NCBI RefSeq assembly: GCF_008923365.1
Contig: NZ_WBMR01000076.1
Span: forward strand, 1 to 40,441
DNA length: 40,441 bases
Origin: Actinomadura montaniterrae
GTDB lineage: Bacteria; Actinomycetota; Actinomycetes; Streptosporangiales; Streptosporangiaceae
Reading direction: 5' to 3'
Below are positions 14,958-22,644 of the stretch, one piece after another; the first letter of the stretch is position 1, and each line of letters starts with the position of its first letter. The translations under genes and the position numbers were made by a program. The notes beneath the pieces were generated by a model. It saw nothing but the letters and a program-made list of their open reading frames with translations. It was not told the origin of the DNA and did not search any database.

Positions 14958-15494
14958 ATGAGCAGCGGAGCGGACCACGGGGCACCCGAAGCCCCTTCGC
15001 TCGCCGCGCTCAAAGCCGCGTTCGCCGACGCGCCCCGGCCGGATACCCGTCCGCTGTCGGAGGCGGAGAAGACCGCGCTACGCGACCGGCTCAACAGCGC
15101 GCGGCCGGGCCAGACGGTGAAGCTGACGCACCGCGAGCACACGGCCCGCACCGAGATGGGCATCATCCGGACCCGCGAGGACGTCGTCTCGCTGTATGAG
15201 CTGGTCCAGGGCGAGTACCGGCAGCCGCAGGCCAGCCCGGTATCGGCCGAGTTCGGCGCCGGGATCCTCGCGGCGATCGAGTGGGCCACCGGTGTAGAGG
15301 CCATCGGCCCCATCACCGGTGAGGCGGCCGAGCAGTTCCCGCCCAGCGGCGCCCAGCTCTACCACGAGCAGGTGGCCGCGCTCGACGTGGCCGAGCGGCG
15401 CCGGCAGCACGCACGCGGACAGAACTTCGCGGTAGGCGTCGAGCACACGCTCATGTGGCTCACCGCCCGCACGACCGAACGCCCGTGGGGTTAA
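14958..15494 (+). CDS. Hypothetical protein after relaxase (178 aa)
   Basis: 178 residues from ATG 14958. No RBS is present; TACCGT lies 7-12 bp upstream, so the transcript may be leaderless with its own promoter. The product is soluble, mixed alpha/beta, with patterns LTHREHTARTEMGIIRTREDVVSLYEL and a helical C-terminus (ALDVAERRRQHARG). No family recognised. Its place between the relaxase and the transfer operon suggests an accessory transfer role, without direct evidence. It ends before a strong bidirectional terminator. Confidence 0.7.
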   Translation: MSSGADHGAPEAPSLAALKAAFADAPRPDTRPLSEAEKTALRDRLNSARPGQTVKLTHREHTARTEMGIIRTREDVVSLYELVQGEYRQPQASPVSAEFGAGILAAIEWATGVEAIGPITGEAAEQFPPSGAQLYHEQVAALDVAERRRQHARGQNFAVGVEHTLMWLTARTTERPWG

Positions 15495-15518
15495 TTCGAC
15501 TGACCACCCAGACACAAA

Positions 15519-15552
15519 AAGAGGCGCCGACCGGTCAGGGTCGGCGCCTCTT
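15519..15552. terminator. Bidirectional hairpin terminator
   Basis: A 14-bp perfect stem, AAGAGGCGCCGACC (15519-15532) with GGTCGGCGCCTCTT (15539-15552), around a 6-nt loop. A run of A on the left gives a T tract for minus-strand transcription, so it best terminates the transfer operon at 15570; it lies between two convergent genes. Confidence 0.85.
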
Positions 15553-15569
15553 GAGGTCTGGCGAGGAGA

Positions 15570-16493
15570 TCAGCGGCGGTCGCTGGCGTCGCCTGCCTGC
15601 GGCGTTGCTCGCCGCGATCGTACGTACTCGTTGAACTGCTCTTCGGTTACGCCGGTCTCGGCGATGATCTGCCGCGTTCGCTGGGTCGCCGCCTCGACGT
15701 CGCCAGGCGCGTAACCGGTGTCCGGCCGGATCTGCATGAGGCGGTACAACTCTTCGCAGATCTCATCCAGCCCCGGACGGCGCATGACGGCGTCCAGCGT
15801 GGCCGTGTCGTCGCGGGGCGCCGCCGGGACCGGATGCGGGTCGGGGGCGCCCGGCTCGGGGCACTGTTCGGTGCGGCCGGCGGCGCGGTCCATCACGTCA
15901 TCAAGCCAGCGATGGAAGTCGCCGGCGGCGTGCGGTTGGGCCTTGGGCATGTCGTAGGCGGCGTTGTAGGCGGCGCGAAGCCAGAGCATCCCGTTGACCA
16001 AGTCCGGGTGATGCAGCCAGCACGGCCGTAGCGCATCCTGAGTCCACGGCCAGCCGGTGAACAGGACGTCGCGCACCCAGACGACCAGCTCGCCGAGGAC
16101 CTCGCGGCGCTCCTCCGGCGGAACGTGGGCCAGGTCGACAGGCCGGGTCTTGGAGTCCTCAGGCTGACGGAGGAGTTGGTCAACCGCGTCGGTGAGGCTC
16201 GCCAGGCGTCCGGACAGGATCGGCACGTCGCTCACGAGCTTGTCGAGGTTGCCGACTTGCTCCAGGACATCGCCGAGGTGGTCGCGCAACTCGGCGAGGT
16301 GTGCGCGGGTCTCCCCCTGCTCGGCGGACAGGATCGCCAGGGCGGACAGCACTTGCCCCGGGCCAGGGTCGGCGTTGCCAGACCCGGCGGGTGAGGCTTT
16401 GCCAAGGTCACCGAGGTAGGAGCCCCCGGCGTCGGCGCCGGTCGCGGCGCCGCCGTTCGGGGACTCCTGCTCAGCAGGGTCGATCGTGGTCAC
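15570..16493 (-). CDS. DUF4913-like transfer-region protein
   Basis: 307 residues from GTG 16493, overlapping the coupling-protein stop. The first ~50 residues are disordered, then a coiled coil (about 50-115, with heptads such as HLAELRDHLGDVLEQVGNL). The middle matches the DUF4913 pattern seen beside actinomycete coupling proteins: LGELVVWVRDVLF, W-rich stretch, CWLHHPDLVNGMLWLRAAYNAAY (about 140-185). The tail is helical with a possible HTH-like stretch (EEQFNEYVRSRRA). DUF4913 proteins have no proven activity; the conserved location suggests they assist the coupling protein. Last gene of the transfer operon. Confidence 0.75.
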   Translation of the reverse strand: MTTIDPAEQESPNGGAATGADAGGSYLGDLGKASPAGSGNADPGPGQVLSALAILSAEQGETRAHLAELRDHLGDVLEQVGNLDKLVSDVPILSGRLASLTDAVDQLLRQPEDSKTRPVDLAHVPPEERREVLGELVVWVRDVLFTGWPWTQDALRPCWLHHPDLVNGMLWLRAAYNAAYDMPKAQPHAAGDFHRWLDDVMDRAAGRTEQCPEPGAPDPHPVPAAPRDDTATLDAVMRRPGLDEICEELYRLMQIRPDTGYAPGDVEAATQRTRQIIAETGVTEEQFNEYVRSRRATPQAGDASDRR

Positions 16494-18742
16494 GCGCCGC
16501 CCACCCTACGGTGGAAGGGCGAGAACCCCGGCGGGATGGCGTCCGCGCCGTCCTGCTCGCCGGTCTCGACGTCGCCGGCGTCGGTCGCGTCCCCGAACGG
16601 AGCCGGGGTCGAGATGGTCGACCAGGGCGACGGCACCGGCGGCGCCGCAGGCGGCTCGACCGGCTCGGCCGGAGCCGGTACCGGCCGGGGCGGCGCCGGG
16701 CGGGGCGGCTCGGCCGGACCACGCGGCGGCAGGGGCAGCGGCGGCGCCGCCGAGGGACGCCGTGCCCGCCGGGCCGACACCTCATCGATCACCGGCTCGG
16801 GAGCCGGGGCCGGACGCGGGACCGCCAGCTCGGGCCGCACGGTCGGGAGCTCCCGCTCGGGAACGTCCACCAGGCCCTCCACCGGACGCCCGGCCTTGAC
16901 CCACCGCTTGAACTCGCGCAGGCGCCGCAGCGCCGTCAGCGTGATGATGGTCGGGGCGCTGGCCGTGCTACGCAGCACCAGCGCCTTCCCGGACGGGATC
17001 GCGCGGATATCGGCGACCGGGGCGATATCGACCTCGGTCCACCGGGGCCGCTTGACCTGCCGTCCCCGCGAGTCGTAGGTGATCTCGTCCGGCTCGCGGA
17101 CATCGGTCTTGCCGATGAGCTTGGACATCCGCTCCAGTACGGCGGTCTCCGTCACGCCCGCACCGATGATCTTCATCTTGCTCGACCCCCAGAGCGCTTC
17201 GGCGCCGTGGTGTCCCCAGCGCTCTTGGATCCGGGACCAGGTCTGGAAGTACATGAAGATCACGATGCCCGAGCCCGCCGACCAGCTCGCCCACTGGTCG
17301 ACGGGGATCGGGGCGGTGTTGCCCAGCTCGTCACCGACGATCGTCAGCGGCGGGTCCAGCCGGGAGATCACCCGGCCATCGGTGGTCTTGTACTTGTTGC
17401 CGAGCTGGTTGCTCACGGCCGCGAGCTCGGCGAGGAAGGCCGAGAAGACCGGAGCGGTCGGCGCCGTGCCATCGGTCGAGGACACCAGATAGACGGTGTC
17501 CTTGCTGCGCAGGAACTCCGCGAAGTCGAATGCGCCGCCGACCTGCGGGCACAGGATCTGTGTCATCTCCGGGTGGATCATGAAGCGCAGCACCCGCGAC
17601 AGGGTGGTGATGACGCCCTCGCGGGTCTTGTCCGGCATGGCGTACAGGTGCCGGAGGACCTGCAGAGTGACCGGCGCGGCCTGCCTGTGGTCGGACAGCA
17701 CGTAGATCGGGTGCTCGGCCTCGCCCGGATCCATGATCCAGGTGTAGACGTTGCTCATGTTGCCGCCCATCAGGGCGGCCGCGTGCATGAACGACGCCAA
17801 CGTCATCGACGCCATGTCCTCCCAGAACGCCGCGTCGCTCAGGCCGCGCGCCTCAGAGGCTTCCACCATGTACCCCGCGCGGCGGACCGCCGTCATGACG
17901 TCCTCGCAGCCGGCGACCGGGTTCCACCGCATGTTCCCCGCGTAGGAGCCGACGCCCTCCGGGTTGAAGATCCAGGTGTATCCGCGCTGCTGGCGGAGCC
18001 CGGCGGTATCGCGGATCAGGTCACCGCGGATCGAGGTCACCACCACCGGGCCAGGCGCCCGGACGATCGAGGCCGCCGCGTGCTGGCTCTTGCCCTCCTG
18101 CGGCGGGGCGATGAACAGCACCAGGTCCTCGAAGGTGCTGTAGACCCCCCAGCGATGCAAGAGCCCCTGCGCGCGTCCGTGCAGCGCGGCGTACTCGGGC
18201 CACTGGCCGAACCAGCGGTCCCGCCGGGACAGCGAGGGCCGCCCGTAGCGAGCGATGCGCCGGGCGGGCCAGCGCCCGTACTGCCGGTAGAGCTGCCCCC
18301 GGGTCGCGAAGCCGTGCCCCGGGCGGAGCCTCATCTTCGCGCGCGTCCGAGGCGACAGCGACCGGCCCCGCCGGCGGCGGCGCTGCCCTCCCGACCCGAA
18401 CCGCTGCATCGCTCCGGCGGCTGCCGCCGCCGCGACCACCCCGGCGCCCAGCGCGGGCGCCACCGGCCCCAGCCGGGCCAGGTCGTGCAGCGGACCGGCC
18501 AGCGGCAGCAGCGGCGCCCCAGCAGCCGCGTACATGGTTCCGCCCGACCAGCGGGCCCGAAGGCCCGCCGAACCCGTCCGCGATGGCGTGCGCTCATCGT
18601 CGCGCACCCGATCACCTCCCCACCGGCCGCCACCCACGACGGCCCCGCCGACCTTTGCTCGATTGGTCATTGTTGTTGCTGAGACTGTCAATTCAGAGCG
18701 GATTTCGGCCGCACCGGTTCCGACGATCTCCGGATTGCTCAT
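16490..18742 (-). CDS. Type IV coupling protein (VirD4/TraG-like ATPase)
   Basis: 750 residues from ATG 18742, overlapping the upstream stop. Hydrophobic helices at about 69-112 anchor it to the membrane, then a basic linker. The ATPase has a Walker A at 213-219 (PPQEGKS), followed by VVVTSIRGDLI, and a Walker B-like TIVGDELGN near residue 460; these are the marks of TraG/VirD4 proteins, whose P-loop is often PPQxGKS. The C-terminal ~150 residues are Pro-rich and probably disordered. It should move relaxase-bound DNA to the membrane pore using ATP. It is transcribed with the SpdB-like protein and the DUF4913-like gene. No FtsK-like TraB is present, so this is the transfer motor of the element. 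Confidence 0.92.
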   Translation of the reverse strand: MSNPEIVGTGAAEIRSELTVSATTMTNRAKVGGAVVGGGRWGGDRVRDDERTPSRTGSAGLRARWSGGTMYAAAGAPLLPLAGPLHDLARLGPVAPALGAGVVAAAAAAGAMQRFGSGGQRRRRRGRSLSPRTRAKMRLRPGHGFATRGQLYRQYGRWPARRIARYGRPSLSRRDRWFGQWPEYAALHGRAQGLLHRWGVYSTFEDLVLFIAPPQEGKSQHAAASIVRAPGPVVVTSIRGDLIRDTAGLRQQRGYTWIFNPEGVGSYAGNMRWNPVAGCEDVMTAVRRAGYMVEASEARGLSDAAFWEDMASMTLASFMHAAALMGGNMSNVYTWIMDPGEAEHPIYVLSDHRQAAPVTLQVLRHLYAMPDKTREGVITTLSRVLRFMIHPEMTQILCPQVGGAFDFAEFLRSKDTVYLVSSTDGTAPTAPVFSAFLAELAAVSNQLGNKYKTTDGRVISRLDPPLTIVGDELGNTAPIPVDQWASWSAGSGIVIFMYFQTWSRIQERWGHHGAEALWGSSKMKIIGAGVTETAVLERMSKLIGKTDVREPDEITYDSRGRQVKRPRWTEVDIAPVADIRAIPSGKALVLRSTASAPTIITLTALRRLREFKRWVKAGRPVEGLVDVPERELPTVRPELAVPRPAPAPEPVIDEVSARRARRPSAAPPLPLPPRGPAEPPRPAPPRPVPAPAEPVEPPAAPPVPSPWSTISTPAPFGDATDAGDVETGEQDGADAIPPGFSPFHRRVGGA

Positions 18743-20202
18743 GCCATCGCCTCATCTCTGGCGATACCGGACACGTACTCGTAGAGGTAGTTGCGGGCCG
18801 TGCCCTCCGAGGCCAGGCCCGCACCCTGGTACAGCTCGCGCGCCACCTCGGCGACCCGCTCACGATCGCCGTACCGCAGGTCACCGGCGGACCGGAGCCG
18901 CTCGTACGCCGCGATCAGTCGCGCCTTGCTGGAGGTGACCTCCAGCAGGAGCGCGTGCTCGGCGCGGAGCTCGGCCAGCTCGTTGGCCAGGGCCCGCGCC
19001 TGCTCGGCCGCCTGCTCCCGCTCGGACTGCGCCTGACTCGTCCAGCCCTGCCACTCGGCCTCGCGCTGCGCGAGCTCGGCCCGGTGCTGCTCGCGGGCCC
19101 GCTCCAGGGCGGCCGCCATCTCGCGGCGCATCCGGTCGAGCTGCTCGGCCGTCTCCTCACGGACGGCGCTGATCTCCTGATCGGTCCGCTGCGCCGCGCC
19201 GCTCACCTGTGCGTCGGCCGACGCCCGGACGGCCGCGATCTGCCGCTCGGCCTCGGCCCGCGCCGCCGCGATCTCCTCGGCCGCCTGCTGCCGGGTGTGC
19301 TCGGCCTCGGCCCGCGCGGCGTCCTTGATCTGCTGCGCCTCGGCCAGCGCCGCCACCCTCACCCGCTCGGCGGCCTGCTCCACTCCCCCGGCCTGCTCGA
19401 TCGCCGCCTGAGCCCGCAGGCTCGCCGCCGTCCGGCCGGGCGCGAGCGGCGCCTCATCGAGGATCCAGTCACGCACGCCCGCCCAGGTGCCCGACCGGTC
19501 GAACCCGAGCCGCAGCACCCACAGCAGCAGCCGGGCGATGATCTGGGCTGTTACCAGCGGGAGGCGGACGACGGAGGTCAGCAAGCCCGACAGGATCGGG
19601 CTTTCGTCCAGGTCCAGGCCCCGCCGGGTGGACGCCCAGCGGCGGACCTCCACGACGAAGCTTTCGAGCATCCACGCCAGCGCGATCGGCGCGATGACCG
19701 CGACGAGCACGCCCTCCGGCGTGCGCTCGGCGTACATCACCTGCGCGCCCAGGGAGAGCGCGAAGAAGATCACGACGCCGATGCGGGCCCGCGCCGACGA
19801 GCGGCCGCGCAGTGCCGCGACCAGCGCGACCAGCGCCATGGCGACCCATCCGGCGTCCGGGAGCGCCGCGGTGATGGCGGCCCGTGCCTGGTCTCCCCCG
19901 TTGTGAGCGACGGAGAAGAGCCTTTGCGACTCGTAGGCGACGTAGCCGGCGCCGACCAGAGCGGCGGCGATGACCAGGCCCGCCGCCGACAGCAGCGACC
20001 CCGACAGCAGGTCGCGGCCGCCGCCCTCGCGCCCCGCGCGGGAGCGGCCGGTGTAGGCGTACTGGCGGATCTCGCGGACGCCCGGCTCGGACCCCCAAGG
20101 GGTGCCCGGGGCGACCTCGCCGCCGTTGATCGTGCGCGGCTCGACCTGGCCGAGGTCGGCCCCGCCGCCGCCCGCGCGGCGCCATAGGCTCTTGATGCTC
20201 AT
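18739..20202 (-). CDS. Four-TM SpdB/DUF2637-like protein with coiled coil and C-terminal HTH
   Basis: 487 residues from ATG 20202, overlapping the upstream stop (ATGA). Four TM helices at about 70-92, 112-132, 140-157 and 163-180 match the DUF2637/SpdB layout of actinomycete plasmid spread proteins. A coiled coil of about 160 residues follows (about 270-430, repeats such as EIAAARAEAERQIAAV). The last ~50 residues (ERVAEVARELYQGAGLASEGTARNYLYEYVSG) look like an HTH. Membrane anchor, rod and DNA-binding end would let it link the plasmid to the membrane pore; that is inference. It is unusually long for the family because of the coiled coil. Confidence 0.75.
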   Translation of the reverse strand: MSIKSLWRRAGGGGADLGQVEPRTINGGEVAPGTPWGSEPGVREIRQYAYTGRSRAGREGGGRDLLSGSLLSAAGLVIAAALVGAGYVAYESQRLFSVAHNGGDQARAAITAALPDAGWVAMALVALVAALRGRSSARARIGVVIFFALSLGAQVMYAERTPEGVLVAVIAPIALAWMLESFVVEVRRWASTRRGLDLDESPILSGLLTSVVRLPLVTAQIIARLLLWVLRLGFDRSGTWAGVRDWILDEAPLAPGRTAASLRAQAAIEQAGGVEQAAERVRVAALAEAQQIKDAARAEAEHTRQQAAEEIAAARAEAERQIAAVRASADAQVSGAAQRTDQEISAVREETAEQLDRMRREMAAALERAREQHRAELAQREAEWQGWTSQAQSEREQAAEQARALANELAELRAEHALLLEVTSSKARLIAAYERLRSAGDLRYGDRERVAEVARELYQGAGLASEGTARNYLYEYVSGIARDEAMA

Positions 20203-20459
20203 CAGTGCTCCTTGCTGGTGAGTCGCGGGCTCGGGACGCTGGTCTGTGGTGGAGTGGCGTCCCGGGCCACCTCTTCGGCGAGGTCTCGCAGCGACGGAAG
20301 CGCGCTGTCGAGCGCGGCGGTGACCGCCTCGCCGATCGTCATGTCGCGTACGGCCGCGAAGAGCCTCAGCCGCCGCTCCACATCGCTGGCGATGCGGGTC
20401 GAGAGCTTCTCGACCATCGGCGCGGTAGCCGTTCTGCCCGAAAGCCTGGAAGCTGGCAT
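20202..20459 (-). CDS. Small ribbon-helix-helix-like DNA-binding protein
   Basis: 85 residues from ATG 20459, chosen for GGGAGGTGAA directly upstream; ATG 20486 is an alternative. The part VEKLSTRIASDVERRLRLFAAVRDMTIGEAVTAAL fits an RHH (CopG/MetJ-like) fold: one strand and two helices, with the strand at the dimer face. Such proteins serve as relaxosome accessory factors or as repressors of transfer operons. It is the first gene of the operon driven from the promoter at 20502-20531, so it may control its own operon. Confidence 0.75.
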   Translation of the reverse strand: MPASRLSGRTATAPMVEKLSTRIASDVERRLRLFAAVRDMTIGEAVTAALDSALPSLRDLAEEVARDATPPQTSVPSPRLTSKEH

Positions 20460-20498
20460 TTCACCTCCCGTGAATCGCTGGCTCATCTACCTGCGATG

Positions 20499-20531
20499 TC
20501 TTGTATAGAGCAGCTAGAGAACAAAAGTCAA
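20499..20531 (-). promoter_or_regulatory. Promoter of the transfer operon (minus strand), shared operator
   Basis: On the minus strand: -35 TTGACT (20526-20531), 18-bp spacer, -10 TATACA (20502-20507). The 21 bp 20499-20519 (reading CTCTAGCTG then CTCTATACAAGA on the minus strand) are identical to 21982-22002 on the plus strand. The two promoters therefore share a sequence that overlaps the -10 region and is the likely repressor site. Confidence 0.85.
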
Positions 20532-20549
20532 CGATCTCTGCGAGACTCT

Positions 20550-20564
20550 TACCTAGACCAGGTA
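20550..20564 (+). promoter_or_regulatory. Inverted repeat upstream of GntR-family gene
   Basis: TACCT (20550-20554) and AGGTA (20560-20564) flank AGACC, with CTCT and GAG extending the symmetry outward. It lies 15 bp before the GTG start and just upstream of GAGGAG, where a self-repressing GntR protein could block transcription or translation. Confidence 0.55.
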
Positions 20565-20578
20565 GAGGAGACAGCCCA

Positions 20579-21391
20579 GTGAGCAGAGCCAGGGACGCCG
20601 CGCTCGGCGACATCAAGAGCCGCATTGCGGCCCGCCTGCGGCAGGAGATCGCGGCCGGGACCTACGGGCCCGGTGACGCCCTGCCCAGCACGAACGAGCT
20701 TGCCGCCGACGAGGACGCGGCGCCGATGACGGTCCGGGCCGCGTACGCGATGCTGATCGGCGAAGGGCTGGTGATCAGCGTCCCGCGCAAGGGCTTCTTC
20801 GTGCGCGAGCAGCTCGCGATGACCTGGCACATGAACGCGTGGCAGGACCCGCGACGGCTGGAGAAGGTCCCGCTCGACGGGTGGACCGCCGACGTCGAGG
20901 CCGCCGGGTTCGTCGGCCGGCAGACCATCGAGGTCCGCATGGTGACCGCCGATCACCGCATCGGCGGGCACACGCTCGGCGAGCTGCTGGAGCTGCCCGC
21001 CGGCGACCCGGTCGCCGTGCGCGGCCGGGTCCGCTTCATCGGCCGCCCCGAGCACGGCGGCACCGAGCCGGAGTCGATCGCCGATAGCTACTACCCGTAC
21101 GCGCTGATCCGCGACACGGCGATCACCCGGCCGGAGAGTGTGAACACCGCGGCGATCCTGACCGAGCTGGGGGCCGGGCTACACCACTACGACGACGAGC
21201 TCATCCCCCGCCTCGCCACCCAGGCCGAGGCGCAGCAGCTCCAGCTACCGCCGAGCACGGCCGTGCTGGAGATCATCAGGTCCGGCTACACCAGCGAGGG
21301 GCGCCCGGTGCTGATCCAGCACATGATCCGCCCCGGCCAAGGAAGCCGGTTCGTCTACCACGTCAGCTACCCGGAGACCGACGAGCGATGA
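20579..21391 (+). CDS. GntR-family (HutC/UTRA) transcriptional repressor
   Basis: 270 residues from GTG 20579, with GAGGAG about 8 nt upstream; the open frame to 20501 runs through the promoter and is rejected. N-terminal winged helix about 10-72 (DIKSRIAARLRQEIAAGTYG, then LPSTNELA, ending KGFFVREQ), then a UTRA ligand domain about 100-260 (strands such as VRGRVRFIGRP and VLEIIRSGY). The layout is that of plasmid Kor-type repressors (KorSA/KorA relatives). It sits between two outward promoters with an identical 21-bp element, so it is the best candidate to control transfer and partition genes together; a ligand may relieve repression. Coupled to the GNAT gene by ATGA. Confidence 0.85.
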   Translation: MSRARDAALGDIKSRIAARLRQEIAAGTYGPGDALPSTNELAADEDAAPMTVRAAYAMLIGEGLVISVPRKGFFVREQLAMTWHMNAWQDPRRLEKVPLDGWTADVEAAGFVGRQTIEVRMVTADHRIGGHTLGELLELPAGDPVAVRGRVRFIGRPEHGGTEPESIADSYYPYALIRDTAITRPESVNTAAILTELGAGLHHYDDELIPRLATQAEAQQLQLPPSTAVLEIIRSGYTSEGRPVLIQHMIRPGQGSRFVYHVSYPETDER

Positions 21392-21933
21392 CCTCCCCCT
21401 CCCCCTACGCGCTGCGCCGCGCCGAGGCCGACGACGTGCCCGCCCTGGTCGCCCTGCGCCGCGAAGCCGAGCAGTGGCTCGCTGAACGCGGCATCGAGCA
21501 GTGGACTGCGAAGTGGACCACGGTCGGCGCCGAGAAGCTGGAGCGCGCGACGCGGCAGGGCCGCGCGTGGGTACTCGAGGACGCCGGCGAGGTCGTCGCC
21601 ACGGTGACGCTCGGCGGGCCCGACGAGGATCTGTGGCGCGTTGAGGACGGCCCGGCCCTCTACCTCTACAAGCTCATGGTGGCCCGCAGCCACGGCGGCC
21701 GCGGGATCGGCGAACTGCTCATCGAGTGGGCGTGTGACCAGGCCGCCCGCTACGGCTACCCCGTCCTGCGGCTGGACATCTGGCCGAACAACCACGGGCT
21801 CGGCGTCTACTACGAGTCCGCCGGGTTCCGTCACGTCCGCACCGTCGACGTCCCCGGCCGTGACACCGGCCGCCTCTACGAGCGCCCCGCCGCGCACGCC
21901 TCCCCGGCCCGCCTCGCCGAGCTCAGTCAGTAG
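21388..21933 (+). CDS. GNAT-family N-acetyltransferase
   Basis: 181 residues from ATG 21388, overlapping the GntR stop. Complete GNAT domain: strands LRRAEADDVPALVALRR and EVVATVTLGG, acetyl-CoA loop LMVARSHGGRGIGELL (about 92-107), then a helix and strand (LRLDIWPNNHGLGVYYESAGF) typical of the C-terminus. It would use acetyl-CoA to modify an amine; the target is not known. Being coupled to a GntR repressor suggests shared regulation. Genes of this kind often accompany KorSA-like repressors on actinomycete plasmids, for unclear reasons. Confidence 0.88.
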   Translation: MTSPSPYALRRAEADDVPALVALRREAEQWLAERGIEQWTAKWTTVGAEKLERATRQGRAWVLEDAGEVVATVTLGGPDEDLWRVEDGPALYLYKLMVARSHGGRGIGELLIEWACDQAARYGYPVLRLDIWPNNHGLGVYYESAGFRHVRTVDVPGRDTGRLYERPAAHASPARLAELSQ

Positions 21934-21970
21934 GCCCCACTCCCCCGCGCCAGGAATCTGGCAGACCGTG

Positions 21971-22002
21971 TTGACGGGCTGCTCTAGCTGCTCTATACAA
22001 GA
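21971..22002 (+). promoter_or_regulatory. Promoter of the small-protein/ParA operon, shared operator
   Basis: Near-consensus promoter: TTGACG (21971-21976), 17-bp spacer, TATACA (21994-21999). The 21 bp 21982-22002 are identical to those in the transfer-operon promoter on the other strand at 20499-20519. A repressor bound here would act at both. Confidence 0.88.
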
Positions 22003-22091
22003 TAGAGAAGCAGTTAGCCGTGGAGCCCAGGGCGCCGACATCCGCCAAGACGTAACGCCCCGGGCCCACCTCACACGAGGCGAGGACAAGT

Positions 22092-22202
22092 ATGTCCGAT
22101 CAGCGCACCAGCAGCGGCGGCACCGTCACCACCAGCACCAAGGGCATGTGGGGCAAGAAGCTCCCCCACGGCGGCGAGGACCGGACGGGGAAGGGCAAGT
22201 GA
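22092..22202 (+). CDS. 36-residue basic peptide
   Basis: ATG 22092 to TGA 22202, Ser/Thr/Gly-rich start then GMWGKKLPHGGEDRTGKGK. GAGGCGAGGA lies upstream as a possible RBS. The next gene begins at 22199 inside its stop (GTGA), which argues it is translated. No family recognised; a regulatory leader role cannot be excluded. Confidence 0.6.
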   Translation: MSDQRTSSGGTVTTSTKGMWGKKLPHGGEDRTGKGK

Positions 22203-22339
22203 GCGCCGGCGGCGCCTGCTGCCCCACGTGCGGCAGCGCGCAGAACGTGAGCTACCTCCGCCGCGAGGGCGGCACCGGCCGCAGCACGGATGTCTGGCGC
22301 TGCGGCACGCACGGCCAGTTCACGACGCCCGCCCGGTAG
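22199..22339 (+). CDS. 46-residue zinc-ribbon-like protein
   Basis: GTG 22199, overlapping the preceding stop. Cys at CCPTC near the start and WRCGTHG near the end give a Cys-x2-Cys...Cys...His layout typical of a small zinc ribbon. Short beta strands (NVSYLRREG and STDVWRC) fit that fold. Function unknown; the gene belongs to the tight cluster of tiny genes ahead of parA. Confidence 0.65.
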   Translation: MSAGGACCPTCGSAQNVSYLRREGGTGRSTDVWRCGTHGQFTTPAR

Positions 22340-22359
22340 CGAAGCGAGAGGAGCTCCCC

Positions 22360-22473
22360 GTGGGTGCCACCGACAAGCAGCTCGAAAAGATCATCAACCA
22401 GCGGAAGGGCAAGGACTGCATCTGTGGCGACTGCACTGATGCGGTCGTTCGCGAGATCGCCAAGAAGAACTGA
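22360..22473 (+). CDS. 37-residue Cys-containing peptide
   Basis: GTG 22360 with GAGAGGAG upstream. The product has a basic helix (DKQLEKIINQRKGKDCICGDCTDAVVREIAKKN), with three Cys in CICGDC. It may bind metal. Not recognised. Confidence 0.6.
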   Translation: MGATDKQLEKIINQRKGKDCICGDCTDAVVREIAKKN

Positions 22474-22483
22474 GCGAGGCGAC

Positions 22484-22579
22484 ATGAGCTGCAAGGAGTG
22501 CGGCGGATCTCTGCCTGAGGACTGGCCGGGAGAGTTCTGCTCAAGCCAGTGCGCGCAGGCGTACGCCGCCACGAACTGA
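22484..22579 (+). CDS. 31-residue Cys4 zinc-finger-like peptide
   Basis: ATG 22484, weak RBS (GAGCGAGG). MSCKECGGSLPE then EFCSSQCAQAY gives C-x2-C and C-x3-C, the pattern of the small ribbons found beside plasmid partition and transfer genes. It is too short for most gene finders. Function unknown. Confidence 0.55.
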   Translation: MSCKECGGSLPEDWPGEFCSSQCAQAYAATN

Positions 22580-22592
22580 CCAAATCTCAATC

Positions 22593-22637
22593 CCAATGTG
22601 GCCGTCCCCGTCGCGGGGGCGGCCACATTGGCATAAT
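22593..22637 (+). promoter_or_regulatory. Strong hairpin and likely leaderless promoter before parA
   Basis: CCAATGTGGCCG (22593-22604) pairs with CGGCCACATTGG (22620-22631), and CCCC/GGGG extend the stem inside. CATAAT (22632-22637) follows directly and lies 7 bp before the parA ATG at 22645, so parA may have its own leaderless promoter as well as read-through from upstream. The hairpin may end or weaken the transcript of the tiny genes. Confidence 0.6.
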
Positions 22638-22644
22638 CGCGGCC

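Noticed and set aside
16301..18682. 793-residue plus-strand frame opposite the coupling protein
   Set aside because: Arg/Pro-rich translation with no domain; the minus strand carries clear VirD4 motifs and overlapping coupled genes.
20501..20578. Extended N-terminus of the GntR protein
   Set aside because: The extension runs through the divergent promoter and the inverted repeat; GTG 20579 has a good RBS and fits the domain.
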